A stretch of 64,000 bases of DNA from Odobenus rosmarus divergens. Taxonomy: Eukaryota > Chordata > Mammalia > Carnivora > Odobenidae. The stretch lies in assembly GCF_000321225.1 (NCBI RefSeq), contig NW_004450582.1, positions 1,882,870 to 1,946,869 of the forward strand. Direction: 5' to 3'. Positions 48,123 through 60,550 of this stretch are shown here, one piece after another (positions within the stretch are counted from its first letter, which is position 1; the number at the start of each line of letters is the position of its first letter). Both the position numbers and the translations under genes were made by a program. A model generated the notes under the pieces. The model was not told the origin of the DNA, ran no database searches, and was given only the letters and a program-made list of their open reading frames with translations.

Positions 48123-48275
48123 AGAGTGTTGTTACTCAAAGTGTAACAGCATCCGCACCACTTGAGCATTTGTTAGAAATGCAGGACTTCAGGCCCTGCT
48201 CCAGACTTACTAAACCAGAAGCTGTGTTTTAACAAGGTATCAAGGTGATTTATTTGCACAGTACTATTGTAGACC
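48123..48275 (-). mobile_element. MER5A
   Basis: Reverse-orientation MER5A: gagcatttgttagaaatgca, ccctgctccagacttactaa, gctgtgttttaacaaggt. Confidence 0.7.
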
Positions 48276-48659
48276 CATGTGCAGGCTTGATTTCACCACA
48301 TCTCTGCTATGTGACAAGATTGCCACCTCTTCAAGTCTCAGTTTCCTATGTCATATGACATAATATTCCAAGCTTCTCAATTTTTTTCATCCCAGCACTC
48401 TTGAGAAAGATGAACCACATTGATCGCTAACAGGATTTGTAACCCGTGATTCTCAATGTTGGAGGAAGATGGAGGTTGTTGTCCCATGACTCTTCTCCTT
48501 CCCAGGGAGAGCCAGAAGAATGGAATGTGAGGAGTGAGATGTATGACTAAGTATATAGTTTGAAAAACTCTTCTAAAGTGATTCTAATTTAGCTCTGAAG
48601 GATTTATGATTAGAAAATTCTTAAATTGCTTTAAGGTCTTAAAAATTTATTTTCCATCC

Positions 48660-49500
48660 AGTTCTGGACCAAGATGGAATAAATATACTTCTCCCCATTC
48701 CTCTGCTAAGTATAACTAAAATTCCTAGATATTATATATAGAACAAACATAAGAGTATTTTAAAAGGTCAAGAGAAGAAGAGAAACCAAATAGGGAATTT
48801 AGTGCCCTAGGAACAATGTGGCAGTAAATTCCTTGAGTTCTCTTTTAGTTTTGTATATCCTGAACTAGAGGCAAGAGAGGCAGCAACCCAGAAACACAAA
48901 CAGAAGCAGATAAAAAAAAAAAAATTCTCTCAAAAAGCCTACTCTTTCTAGACAAATGACCAGAAAAGATGTAATCTAGTAAGGCAGAAATAATTAGACA
49001 AAAATCACCCTATGCCATGGAAACAAATCCAACATCAACAAATCCAACATCATGGTGGGGGTGGGGGGAGGCCAATATCAACCCCATCAGCACAGGTTGA
49101 GTAACGAGACTTCCATCCTGGCCCAGCTATAATTAGGTAACCCTACCCCACCCCCACCTGGGTAGTATCAGAGAAGGTCACACGGGGATCTTAGACCTTC
49201 ATCTCCAACCAGTGATAACGAGGCACCCTCTTCCTTCCTACCAGAATGGTGTCAGAGGAGGCCAAGTGGGGAATTTTCACCACTATTCAGCAATAACAAG
49301 GTCCCTAAAGAAGAATAAAATGAAAATTTTAGAACTGAAAAATACAATAACCAGCATAAAAAATTCAGTGGATGGCCTTGACAACAGAAAGAAGACAAAA
49401 GAAAGAATCAGTGAACCTGAAACTAGAACAGAAATTACCCCATCTGATCAAAAGAGAGAAAATAAATAAAAAAGAAGGAGGTGGAGGAGGGAGAAGAGAA

Positions 49501-49565
<65 letters not shown>

Positions 49566-50230
49566 AGAGGAAGAAGAAGAAGAAGGAGAAGGAGAAGGAG
49601 AAGGGGAAAAACAACAGCAACCACCACCACCACCACCACCTCAGAGACCTCAGAAATTGAAAGATCTAACAGTCATGTCATCAGAGTTCCAGGAGAGAAG
49701 AAAAGGATGAGGCTAAAACAAGTACTTGAAAAAATAGTGACTGAAAATTTCCTAAATTTGATGAAAGACATAAGCCTATGGAATCAAGAAGCTATCAAAC
49801 TCCAGTGGGATAAACCCAAAGAAATCTATGCCAAAGCACATCATAATCAAATGACAAAACTAAAGACAAAACAAATTTTGAAATCAATTTAAAATATATA
49901 TATATATATATACCACCTTACCTAGAGGTGGAAAAATGGAATGACGGAGGATTTCTCATCAGAAACCACAGGGCCAGAAGAAAGTAACACAACATTTTTC
50001 AAGTCCTGATAAAAATAGAATTGTCACCTCTGTCTGTGAATTTATCCTTCAGGAATGAAAGGAAATAAAGACATCCTAATAAAGGAAGACTAAGACAATC
50101 TATCACCAGAAGACCTACACTAAAAGAATGACAAAGGAAGTTCTTAAAACAGAAAGGAAATGATAATGAAAAAAAGAAATTTTTGAACATCTAGAAAGAA
50201 AAAACACCAAAAAAGAGAAAGTGTGGGATA
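48660..50230 (+). mobile_element. Old L1 5' half (5'UTR and ORF1 relic) with GAA expansion
   Basis: A 5'UTR-like part (ccaagatggaataaatatac) leads into ORF1-like text (agaactgaaaaatacaataac; cctcagagacctcagaaattg; ggatttctcatcagaaaccac; ccttcaggaatgaaaggaaa). It is interrupted by a GAA-rich repeat. Short frames at 49212-49469 and 49707-49892 are ORF1 relics. Confidence 0.75.
49471..49641 (+). repeat. Purine repeat (GAA/GAG)n followed by (CCA)n
   Basis: About 140 bp of GAA/GGA triplets (49471-49610), then (CCA)n at 49620-49640. Translated, it gives a poly-Glu tract and a short poly-Pro tract. It lies within L1 ORF1 sequence and is not a gene. Confidence 0.95.
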
Positions 50231-50584
50231 CAAGGGGATGTGTGGAAGACAGGAAACAACCACATTCAGCAGGGCTTGTGGAGACTTAAACATGGTTCAA
50301 GACACTGTGAAGTTCTAAAGATCTCGTCAGTTTGTATCTCCAGGGACTGTATCCATTGTTCCCTGTTCTAAGTGACTGTTTTTTCCAGCTGTTCCTCTAC
50401 TACTCCTGCTGCCACTGAGTCAGAGGATTTGAGTTGCCTGGCTCATCATCAGCAGTAAGTACATACTGCCTCAGTGAGACAGAATGATTCTACCAGGTTA
50501 CTTAATTGGTCATTGGCTAGCCTCATCAGGGCTGACTTTTGATCAGTTGTCTATCTCTGATCTCATCAACCAGGTAATGGAGTC

Positions 50585-51045
50585 ACACGGCTCTAAACAA
50601 GGTGATTGATGACCAAGACATTTCTCTGGATGAACCTTGGTTGTGCTGGACACACTAAGATTTCAAAGACATAAGAAATAAAACCAGCAGAAACCTTGCC
50701 GGGAAAAGAACAAGAATTATTGGTATATGTAATGACATCAATGAATATGAAGCACATTTTACTCAGTGAATGAATCCAGAGTTGAAATGCTCTAATAGTA
50801 TCTGATTTCATTAATGACATTCAGAAAAGACAAAACTATGAGGTTGGAGAACTAATCAGTAGCAGCCAGGAGTTGAGAGAAGTCGACTGCATGTAAAGGG
50901 ACAACGCAAAGGATTTTAAAGGGTGATGGATTTGGTATCTTGACTGTAGTGGTAGATCTACAACTCCATGCATTGGTCAAAACACACAGAGAATGAGTTT
51001 TACTGTATACAAATTTAAAAACGAAATATCATAAAACGCCTTTTA
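50585..51045 (+). mobile_element. Old L1 3' end (L1MB-L1MD-like)
   Basis: A diverged 3'UTR-type string includes gacattcagaaaagacaaaac, gtgatggatttggtatcttg and tgagttttactgtatac, matching the common end of mid-age mammalian L1s. Confidence 0.7.
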
Positions 51046-51474
51046 AAAATTCTGTTTCATAGTTCTATAGTCCTTGGTTCTTGATACTTGCTGGAAGATG
51101 GGAAAGTATTAATCACATACAGAAAGAGAGTTAAAGGGCAGGTACTAAGTAATTAGAAAGTAATTAAAATTTTAGCTGTCCTATAAGCTCCTTACAGAAG
51201 TGCTAATCTCTAATCCTTCTTTAGTGTTTCTTAAAATACCTTTGAATAGGAAGACACACATCAAAGACACATTTCCTCTACATTTGGATTCTCCTAGACT
51301 GAGATTCCCACTCTGATTAATATACACAGCTGACTCCAGAGAGGAACACCCTAAGTGTGAAGAAGGAAGGTACAAAGCTGTCTCCACCTTCTCCTACTAT
51401 CCCATGATATTTATGCATTTTCCAGAACATTGTTAATCTTGAACAAAATAACTTATTAATTGAAAATACAATAC

Positions 51475-53604
51475 TCCCTTTCAGAAAATAAGGAAGAGGG
51501 AACAGTTCTCAACTCATTTCATTGGACCAGTTTTACCCTCATAAAATTTTTTAACACTAAAACCAAAGACAGTAAAAAGGAAAAATACTGACCAATCTGT
51601 CTCATAAATTTAGATGTAAAAATCCTTAACAAAATATTAGCAACTCAAATACAGGAATACACAAAAATAATAATACATCATGATCAAGTGAGATTTATTC
51701 CATGTATGCAAGACTATTTAAAGCCTAATCAATTAACATAATGCACTATATCAACAGCCTAAAAAGAAAAATCATATGATCATATCAATTGACATAGAAA
51801 TGCACAGAAAATGCATTTGGCAAAACCCAGTGCTTGTTTATGATAACTCTCAGCAAACTAGAAATAGAAGGGAACTTATAAAGAGCATCTTCAAAAAAAA
51901 ACAAAAACAAAAAACAGCCAAACAAACAAACAAAAAACCTGACAGTTAACCTCATACTTAATTGTGAAAGACTGAATGCTTTTTTCTCTAAGATCAGGAA
52001 CGAGCCAAGGATGTGTGCTCTCATCATTCTTATTCAACATGGTACTGAAAGTTCTGGCCAATGCAATCAGGCATGAAAAAAATAGAAAGCTTATAGTTTG
52101 GAAATGAAGAAATGAAGCTGTTTCTATTAACAGATGACATGATTGTCTACATAGAAAAATCCTAAGGAATCTGCATTTTAAAACTATCCTATAACTAATA
52201 AGTGAGTTCAGCAAGGTTGAAGCATACTAGACTAATACAGAAAAATCAATTGCATTTATACATAACAATGAATAAATGGAAACTGAAACTTAAAAAGTAA
52301 CATCATTCATAATTGCTCTAAAGAAAATGAAATACTTAGGTATAAATCTAACAAAGCATGCACGAGATTTGTATGACTAAAAACTAAAAAAATCTAATTT
52401 TTAAAAAAGATTTTAAAAGAGAGAGCAAGCACGAGCAGGGGGAGCAGAGGCAAAGGAAGAAGCAGGCTCCCTGTTGAGCAAGGAGCCTGATGTGGGACTC
52501 GATCCCAAGACCCTGGGATCATGACCTGAGCCAAAGGCAGATGCTTAACTGAGTGAGCCACCCAGGCACCCTACAAAATCTAATTTAAAAGAAATCAAAG
52601 CAGACCTAAATAGTTGAAAAAACATACCATGCTATGGATTAGAAGACTCAACATAATAAAGATGTCAATTCTCACTAAATTGATAGATGTTTACTGCAAT
52701 TCCTATCAAAATTCCAGCAAGGTTTTCTGTAGACATAGATAAGTTTATTATAAAATGCATATCCAAAACAAATTTTGAAAAAGAAAAAAGTAGGGTGGGA
52801 AGGAATCACTCTTCCTAATGTTAAAGCTTACTGTAGAGCTGCGGTAGTCAAGACAGTGCAGTATGGACAGAGTGAGAGACACACAGATCAGTGAAACAAA
52901 GTAAAGAAGCCAAGTGTAGACCCACACAAATATGCCCAATTAACTTTTGACAAAGGTGCAAAAGCAATTAAATGGAGGGGGGATAGCCTATTCAACGAAA
53001 GGTGCTGGAGAATGAACATCTAAAGCCTGGACAAATGGTGCTGAGCATTGACATTTTGTCCATGGACATCATAAAAAAAAAAAAAAAAAGTGAATCTTAA
53101 ATCTCATACTTTATGCACCTAAAATTCCACACCTAACCACCACAGCTTGTATGAGAACTAGCTTAATGTGTATCACAGACTTAAATGTACAACATAAATC
53201 TATAAAGATTTAGGAAAAAAAGAGGAGAAACTCTTCAGGGCCTTGGACTAAGCAAAGAGGTCTTAGACTTGCCAGCAAAAGTACTTAACAGGGAAATTTG
53301 ATATATTTCACCTCATCAAAATTAAAACTTTTGCTCTGTGTGAAACCCTGCATAAAAAAACCAACTATAAGTGGAGAGCAGATGTTTGCAAATTACACAC
53401 CCAACAAGAGATGTGCCTTTAGAATATACAGAGAACTCTCAAAACTCAAAATTCAAAAGGCAAACATGTCAATTAGAAAATGGACCAAAAATACAAATAA
53501 ACATTTCACTGAAGAGAATATACAGATAGCAATAAGCACATAAATAGATTTTGCCATAATCCTCCATTAGGGAAACACAAATTAAAACCACAATGAGGAA
53601 ATGA
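51475..53604 (+). mobile_element. Defective L1 ORF2 (reverse transcriptase region)
   Basis: A long stretch of L1 ORF2 begins at the RT domain (catgatcaagtgagatttattcc, ggatgtgtgctctcatca encoding the QGCPLSP-like core) and continues toward the C-terminus, split by a Can-SINE at 52401. Many stops and frameshifts; the 3' end is missing. Confidence 0.87.
52401..52574 (-). repeat. Can-SINE inside L1 ORF2 relic
   Basis: Reverse orientation. Flanks aaaatctaattt at 52389-52400 and 52575-52586 are identical. Confidence 0.94.
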
Positions 53605-54582
53605 ATCAAGTATGGCTCTCTGGGAGGAGAGCATTCCTGCAGAGACAATACCTCCTGAAATGGGAACCTACTTCTCCTATAAGGATTAGCAGGGGAGTGG
53701 GGGACTAGAATGTAGGGAGAGGAGTCTGGAGTGGTGCAAGGGCCCAGGTCATGAGTGTACCAGTTACTGAATAACACAAAAATTACCTCAAAATTTGGCA
53801 GCTCCTAACAGTAAACATCTGTTATATCCCACGGTTTCGGAGGGTCTATTCAGGAGTAGTGTAGTTGGGTGGTTCCTGCTCCGTCTTTCATGAGGTGATA
53901 GTCAGGCTGCTGGGACTACAGTCATCTGGAGCTGGAGGATTCATTTCCTGTAGGAAATAGCTCACTCACACAGCTGTTAGCAGAAATCCTCACTTCTCAC
54001 CATGTAGACCACTCCGTATGTTGCTTGTATGTCACCTCAGTGTCATTATGACTTGGCACCTAGCTTTCCACAGAACAAGTGATCCAAGAGATCAAGAGAG
54101 AAGGCACTATGTCTTTTATAACACAGCCTCAGAACTGACATAGCATAACTTCTGCCATGCTCTACTGGTCCCACAGACCAAGCCTGATACACACTGGGGC
54201 CGTCTTGGAGGTTGGTTGCCACAGTGAGAACACCTGCAGGCCATGGCAAATGCTTCCATTTTATTATAAATGGGTAAAAGGTCCTTAGAGGTTTCAGATG
54301 GAAGGAATGATCTGGTCATGAGGGTGCTTCTTACTCTGACTACTCTGAGGAGAATAAAGCATGAGGCTATTATGGAAGTGGAAAATATACAAAGAAGCTG
54401 TTATAAAAGTCTCTAGAAGCATGGTGATGGTAGGGCTAGGCTGCTAGCAGAGGAGATGAGAAGTAGTGAGCATGTTATATATAGAAAGTAGAGCTTGCAT
54501 AAAACAGGGTTTTCCTAGATGTGACCAAGTTCTCTTTTTATACTCTCTCAGGGTGGTCTCATCCATTTATATGGGTTAAACC

Positions 54583-54765
54583 AATGTTTCTCAAACATCA
54601 CAACTTACCTGCAGTGTTTTAAAACAGATTCCTGACTCCAGCCCTAGAGATTCTGATATCATGGGTCTGGAGTTGGCTTGATAATTTGCATTTTTAACAA
54701 ATTCCTGGGTGATGCCCATCTGCAGATCCACAGATCACACTTTGGGTAACCTGGTTGAAACTACT
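54583..54765 (+). mobile_element. MER5A
   Basis: aatgtttctcaaacatca, gagattctgatatcatggg, tttgcatttttaacaaatt and agatcacactttgggtaac span the full element. Confidence 0.78.
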
Positions 54766-54879
54766 ATCTATAGCTTGATGAAGAATGAATCATTAGTTTA
54801 GAGTTGAAATCCAGGCTTATATATCTTTCTGTCAAAAATCACCTCCTAGAAGTGGCACAGTTGTTTTCAAACTCAACAT

Positions 54880-55760
54880 GTCCAAACTCAAGCCATAACT
54901 TCCCCCAAGACATCTCTTTTCTTTTGTATTTTCTATATCAATTGATGATACCACCAAGAACCCTGTCATTCGTGCAAGAAACCTGTAAGTCCTCACTCCT
55001 CCTCACCTTCATCCTTCACATCCCTCCAATCACCAAGTCATGCCAACTTCACCTAAGTATTTCTTGCAGCTGCTCACCTCTGTCTATCCCTCCCATGAGT
55101 GCTTTAGTTCAGGCCTACACCATCTCCAGTCCGGTTTTGTTCCTAACAAACCCATCAACACAGATACCAGAGTAAACTATAGAGTAAAACACAAAACTGT
55201 TCATGCGCCTCCTTTACTTTGAATGGCTCTCCATCGCTGACAGGATCAAGACCAAGTTCCTTGTTAGCATAGCCTGAGAGGTCTGCTGTGATGAGGACCC
55301 TGTGCCTGCCCTGCTCCAGGTATATTTATTATGCTTATATAATGTTCACTTTGAAGTCCAGCAACCTTGAGCAGCTTCTTTATAATTCCCTGCACATATC
55401 ACACCATTTTAGGATGCCACGCCTTTGCTCATGGTTTCCCTTTCCTCAAATGCCCTCTTCTCCATTTCCAACCTTTCCCATGTCAAGTAGCCAACATCTA
55501 CTCTCCTTTATAGACTTAGCGCTGTAATCACTTCCTCCAAGAAGCCTTTCTTGATGTCCTTACTAACTTCTCTCATAATACCTCCTGTACATTTCTTAAG
55601 CACACACAAAAAATTTAATTTGTTTCTTTCTGTCTTCCTCATTACATTGGTAGCAACATGAGATCTAGGACAGTGCCTTAGAAGTGGGCTTATCTCTGGC
55701 CTTGTGCACAGGTCCTGGAATATAGCTGGGAATTCTTAAGGGCTTGTTGAACTTGGAAAT
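54880..55760 (+). repeat. Long L2 3' region
   Basis: Recurring L2-type text: catgccaacttcacctaagt, caggatcaagaccaagttcc, tcacttcctccaagaagcct, ctaggacagtgccttagaag. The 123-codon frame at 54804 and others here are noncoding. Confidence 0.65.
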
Positions 55761-56265
55761 GAACCTCTATGTCAAGGCTATGAACCCCTTCAGAATGTAG
55801 TTCAATATGTCATATATACATATATATAAGAAAGGAAGAAACAGAAAAATTGGTTTCAGTGACCCCTATGGACACACAATTATATTCATACTCATTTTTC
55901 CCCAAGACAACACAGTAACCAGAGGAAAGAGATGGGGTGGGGGTGCAGAATGTAGGCATTTCTATCTAATTTAGACAGATACATATCTACTAAAGAACTT
56001 TACTCAATTTCTTGCATGATTCAGTCAAGTATTGTTCTAGCTGCTTCAAGGAATACAAGGCACATAAGACACAGCCCTTTCCTCACACATTTTATATTTG
56101 GATGGAGAAATAACTCTACTATTCAGAAAATAATCATGTAACACAAAGCAGTGCCTACTAAAGTCCTAAATTATATTGTATAAACAGTGCACGATCTAGT
56201 TCAGAAAGAAAATAAACACACTTATCCTGGATCAATGCTGGAAAGCTTCAAAGAAGAACAAGGTA

Positions 56266-56462
56266 GGCACCTGGGTGGTTCAGTGGTTTAAGCGTCTGCC
56301 TTTAAATCAGGTCATGATCCCAGGATCCTGGGATCGAACCCCGTATCAGGGTCCCTGCTCTGTAGGGAGCCTGCTTCTCCTTCTCCCTCTCCCTCTGCTT
56401 GCCACTCCCCCTGTTTGTGCTTGCTCGCTCTCTCTGTCAAATAAATAAATAAGATCTTAAAA
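56266..56462 (+). repeat. Can-SINE
   Basis: Diverged head (ggcacctgggtggttcagtg). Flanks aaagaagaacaaggta (56250-56265) and aaagaaggaggaggta (56463-56478). Confidence 0.93.
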
Positions 56463-56629
56463 AAAGAAGGAGGAGGTAATATATAAGATATATATATATA
56501 TTTGAGATGTGTGTGGGCTGATTGTAAGCACTTAGATGAAAATGACTCTCTCCTAGTCAATCTCATATGTGGTCTGCAATAATAAGCATCAAAATGTCCT
56601 GTGGAATTGATGATGGCGATGATTTTCTT

Positions 56630-56830
56630 AGCCTCGATCATTTATTGAGTATTGAGCACTCTGCTGGATGCTTTCTCATACATTATTTCCAAACCCTTCC
56701 AGCAAGGCTGAAGGTTGATATCATTCCTCTTTTACAGATGGGCAAACTGAGCCTCAGAGAAATGAAGCCATGGCCCAGGGATACGCTGATGGGAAGACAG
56801 AGCCAGGACATCTGTCTAACTGTAGCCCAC
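56630..56830 (-). repeat. MIR
   Basis: atcatttattgagtattgag, cctcttttacagatgggcaa, ctgagcctcagagaaatgaa. Confidence 0.8.
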
Positions 56831-57672
56831 CCCCCGCCCAAGCCTGCTATTGGTGCCTCATGGACACATTTCAGAATGGACAGCTTTCAGAGTTGAAAGT
56901 CTTCTCTGAGAGTTTATTGTCTCAACTTGTAGCCTCAAAGAAATACATCTGTGCCAAAAGGGGAAGTCTAACAGTCAGCCGCAGTCTTTTGACGCTTTTT
57001 GAGTCGGCTCATGGTGAAGGCAGTGCCCCATGGAAGAGCTGTCTAGAATTTCCCTTTCAGTTGTGTGCTTGTACCAATAAAGAAAAACTGGAAACTACTT
57101 CAAAGGTTTGATCCTTGTTCTGGAAACTCTCATGCAGGTTTCCAAGTTCTATTGACTTCACTTGGCAACACAGGGCTAGGGTCCTTGGAGTAAGATCCTC
57201 CTTACTGCAATGACAGGCATTGTCCTGCATCTGAAGAAGCTTGGATATGGGAAGGGAGTCTGGGTGTATAACACATCTTTGTCAGCATGGGCTAGAAGCA
57301 GAGTGTCTGCCCTTGTAGGCCTCTCCAAAGAGTCTCTTTGTCTGTTTTCCCAGCTGACAAATACAGGTGAAGTGAATGGTGATGGAGGAGAAATGAGAAA
57401 TGGGAATTTCGGTGAGATCCCTGCCCTGACTGTGATGTCAGGAGGTATTTTAGGAGAACATGGCATTCGTCCTCCGACTGACTGTGTCCTCCCATGGCTG
57501 TGTCATCAAGAAGAGGCTTTAAATGAGCAATTCTTAATACTTTTGAGGTCATGGACTCCTTTGAGAATTTGCTGAAAGTTATGAATGCTCTCTCCTCCCC
57601 CAATAAATACACACACACTGCACACATACATAGAGATGTTGCAGACACTTTTAACTGGCTCCCCTACCTTCC
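56831..57672. other. Intergenic, nothing recognised
   Basis: Contains overlapping frames of 96-121 codons (57176-57648) on both strands with no known domain. No splice framework. Confidence 0.4.
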
Positions 57673-57686
57673 AATGTCCATACCCA

Positions 57687-57881
57687 GGGGTGCCTGGGTG
57701 GCCTAGTCGTTAAGCGTCTGCCTTCAGCTCAGGTCATGGTCCCGGGGTCCTGGGATCGAGCCCCGCATCGGGCTCCCTGCTCCACGGGAAGCCTGCTTCT
57801 CTCTCTCCCACTCCCCCTGCTTGTGTTCCCTCTCTCGCTGTGTCTCTCTCTGTCAAATAAATAAATAAAATCTTTAAAAAA
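57687..57881 (+). repeat. Can-SINE
   Basis: Near-consensus. 14-bp flanks aatgtccataccca (57673-57686) and aatgtccgtaccca (57882-57895), one mismatch. Confidence 0.96.
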
Positions 57882-58099
57882 AATGTCCGTACCCAATGCA
57901 GTGGATTAAGAAAAATTGTGGAGACACTTTGGTCTTGACGGGGGAAAAAAAAGCCCTGTTTGACTAGTGATGTTTTCCCTAATAGCATGAGAAATGGGGA
58001 GCGGCATGTGGACTCTGAATCTACCATTCCCAATTTTTAAATCCTCCTTGTTCTAAGTAATTTATTTTTACCTATGTTATTTTTTCATTGTCTGTCCCC

Positions 58100-58210
58100 G
58101 CCCAGAACATAATTTCCACAAGAGAGCAGAGAGTTTGTCTGTTGTCTACTGCTGTTTCACTGGGGCCTAGGACGGTAGCTGGAAAAATAAAGGTGCTCCA
58201 CAAATGTTAC
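58100..58210 (+). repeat. L2 3' end
   Basis: gaacataatttccacaagag... aataaaggtgctccacaaat. Confidence 0.7.
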
Positions 58211-58489
58211 TGAGAAAAGAAATGTGTCCCCTCTTACAAGTACTGAGCTACAAAATTTACTCTCTTCCATGTTGGTTAATATTTGCTTCGATTTATAATA
58301 CAGCCAGTTGCTTTCAAGGGCTACCTTCTATCCACATCATTTTGAAATTTACAGACCAAGTCTGTATTTGGTGTTCAGAACTTTTGCTAATTGTAATTAT
58401 ATACTGTTTTCCTTTTTATATTTTCCTCGATTAATCTCTTTTCTCCCACCAAATAACCATCATCTCGACTGCTTCAGTTCCAGTGACTA

Positions 58490-59110
58490 AAGATAAGATG
58501 TATTTGGTGGCATCAGTTTACAAAAAAGGGAACAAGATGCAGCACGTTTAAATGACAGCAGAATAAATGTCAGTTTCTCCAAGTATATTTGCTTAAGTAG
58601 TCAGCTCTACACATATTGAAACAATGTAAATGCTGAATATAGAAATGTTCGTATAAATAAGCATTTTTTATCGACAGCAGCTATGGAAGTGTATGGAACA
58701 ATGTGGCTTGACTGCTTAAAAACTGTTCCTTTAAAGGGTTTAAATATGGCATCTGCCACTTGTTCCCATTTAAATTACTTCAAAAACCATTTCCTTAAAT
58801 ATGGGAAGAAGTCCGCTTTCGTACTTGTTAAATTGCCACAAACTCTGAGTTACAAGACTATGAATTAACGACATTGCACGCTATTTTATAGTCCTCATTC
58901 CTAGGTTTAATCGAAAGCAGTGCTTCACTTTTTTTTTAATTAAAACAATCAGCGAAAACTACAAGTGACATTTGATTGTGCTGCGGTGCAAAGCTACAGT
59001 TTGAAATTATAACCAACAAAACTCCAAAAACCTGTTTGAGGGCACATCTTCTAAGTTTAGGGCCAAGTACATGCAGTTAACATTTATAATTCCTTAGCTC
59101 TCTGCATTCG
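58490..59110. promoter_or_regulatory. Repeat-free island upstream of the ARHGDIB candidate exon
   Basis: About 600 bp without recognisable repeats, AT-rich but retaining CpGs (tcgtataaataagc, ttaatcgaaagcag, gcattcgcggcc), with E-box-like and GATA/ATTA cores. It sits 0.4-1 kb upstream of the candidate ARHGDIB exon, so a distal promoter or enhancer is plausible. Confidence 0.3.
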
Positions 59111-59499
59111 CGGCCAGCAAACTTTCAAGGTATCTGGCAGATAAGAAAGATGGCAGAAACCCCATAGGAGCAGAAGTCAGTGATACGAAGTAAAGCTGAT
59201 GCAAATTTATTGCTACTGGTTTTCAGTTCCTTGCCTCAGTAAGCTTATGCACTGCAAGGACTTGATTTTTTAGATACACCCACACAGTGATCCATTACAC
59301 TAAAAGGTTATGGCCTCGAGGCCCTTGCACGAACACTCGTGCACATCCGTGTTCACACTCACACGGGCGGTCACGCTCCCACCTGTGCCATTAAGTGACA
59401 AGAACCCTGTTCAGTTGACTGATCAAGAGATATGCAGCGCAAAGGAACAGGATTTGAGACAGCCCAGGGTTTCCTCTTCTAGTAGGTTTAAAACATTTT

Positions 59500-59593
59500 T
59501 TTTTCCTCACTAACTTCCTTCCTGTTCTAACTGCCAGTACTCAGAAGTCAGAGTGAGAGACAGAGGCACCCCAGAGAGCCGTGAGCCACTGAA
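59500..59593 (+). other. ARHGDIB: Candidate noncoding first exon and promoter of ARHGDIB (Rho GDI 2)
   Basis: A relatively CpG-rich, repeat-poor stretch (59310-59680) contains two ETS-like cores (cttcctt and ttcctg, about 59514-59525). A transcript-like, purine-rich segment ends at a near-perfect donor, CTGAAT|gtaagtt, with GT at 59594-59595. No TATA box is seen, as in many haematopoietic genes. In human, ARHGDIB lies next to PDE6H, transcribed divergently, with its 5' end roughly 11 kb from the PDE6H start; here the gap is about 12.9 kb with extra SINEs. The ARHGDIB start codon should be in exon 2, beyond this window, consistent with no Rho-GDI coding sequence being visible to 64 kb. Identification rests on synteny and the donor, so it remains a candidate. 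Confidence 0.4.
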
Positions 59594-60301
59594 TGTAAGT
59601 TGAAATGCCTCCGGGTGGGGGAGGCTGTAGGTGGGCGCAGGAAAATGTAGGCGATACCTCAACTAGGCGAGGACCCTCTCCAGTTGTTTTTTTTTTTTTT
59701 TTTAGATTATCTTTGAAACAGATAAGAAAGTACTAAGGAGGCAGTAGGAACCGTTTGCAGAGAAGGGGAAGTCAGAGCAGGGAATCTTAGCAATGACTCA
59801 GGGGAGAGAGCTCAGGGAGGGAGGGGGGGGTGTGTGCCCTGCAGCCCATGAGATCCTGAGTGTCTGGGAAAAGGGCTATGAGTGTAACTCCTGGGGAGTG
59901 CCCAGAGGGGTTTCCTACAAGGTGGGGGTGGGCATCCAGCCAAGTTGAGAAGCAAAAAGCCTGTGGAGCCAGACTGGTGTGGAACATGCTAGTAGATGAG
60001 GGGTTGCTGCTGGGGTGGAGATATGTGGTTTCCTGTTTTTAAGTAGATGTAAAGAGACTGATTGAAAAGAAAAAAGATAAAGACTCAAAGCTGTCAAACA
60101 TTAAACTGTTTTCCCCTAAAGAATTTTTCTGGTGGTATAAGAGAAATGCATAATGAAAACCTCTATGGGATTTAACCATGTACTATGGGATTTAACCATC
60201 AAGGGGGAGGTGTGGTAGAACACATTGTTATTTACTCATCGGTCACAGAGGGATCGATTTCTGCCACTAGCAAAGACCGCTTATTAAATTCCTGCAGTCA
60301 G

Positions 60302-60550
60302 GAATGCCTGGGTGGCTCAGTCGGTTAAGTGTCTGCCTTCGGCTCAGGTCATGATCTCAGATCCCTGGGATCGAGTCTCACATCTCACATCGGGCTCCTT
60401 GCTCAGTGGGGAGTCTGCTTCTCCCTCTGCCTGCTGATCTCCCTGCTTGTGCTCTCTCTCTCTCTCTGTCTCTCTTTCTCTGAAAAATAAATAAAAATCT
60501 TAAGTATATGCATATATGCATATATGCATATATATATATATATATATATA
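60302..60550 (+). repeat. Can-SINE with (ATGCAT)(AT)n tail
   Basis: The body carries a small duplicated cacatct unit. The tail has become atgcatat repeats followed by about 20 bp of (AT)n (60505-60552). Flanks taaattcctgca at about 60284-60301 and 60551-60567. Confidence 0.94.

Noticed and set aside
49372..49710. 112-codon frame with poly-Glu and poly-Pro tracts
   Set aside because: It is a GAA/CCA simple repeat inside a degraded L1 ORF1 and has no promoter or exon structure.
54804..55527. Several plus-strand frames of 60-123 codons, tempting as exons
   Set aside because: The underlying sequence is an L2 3' region; no consistent splice sites.
57210..57648. Overlapping 121- and 118-codon frames
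   Set aside because: No recognisable family, splice framework or codon bias; kept as unassigned sequence.
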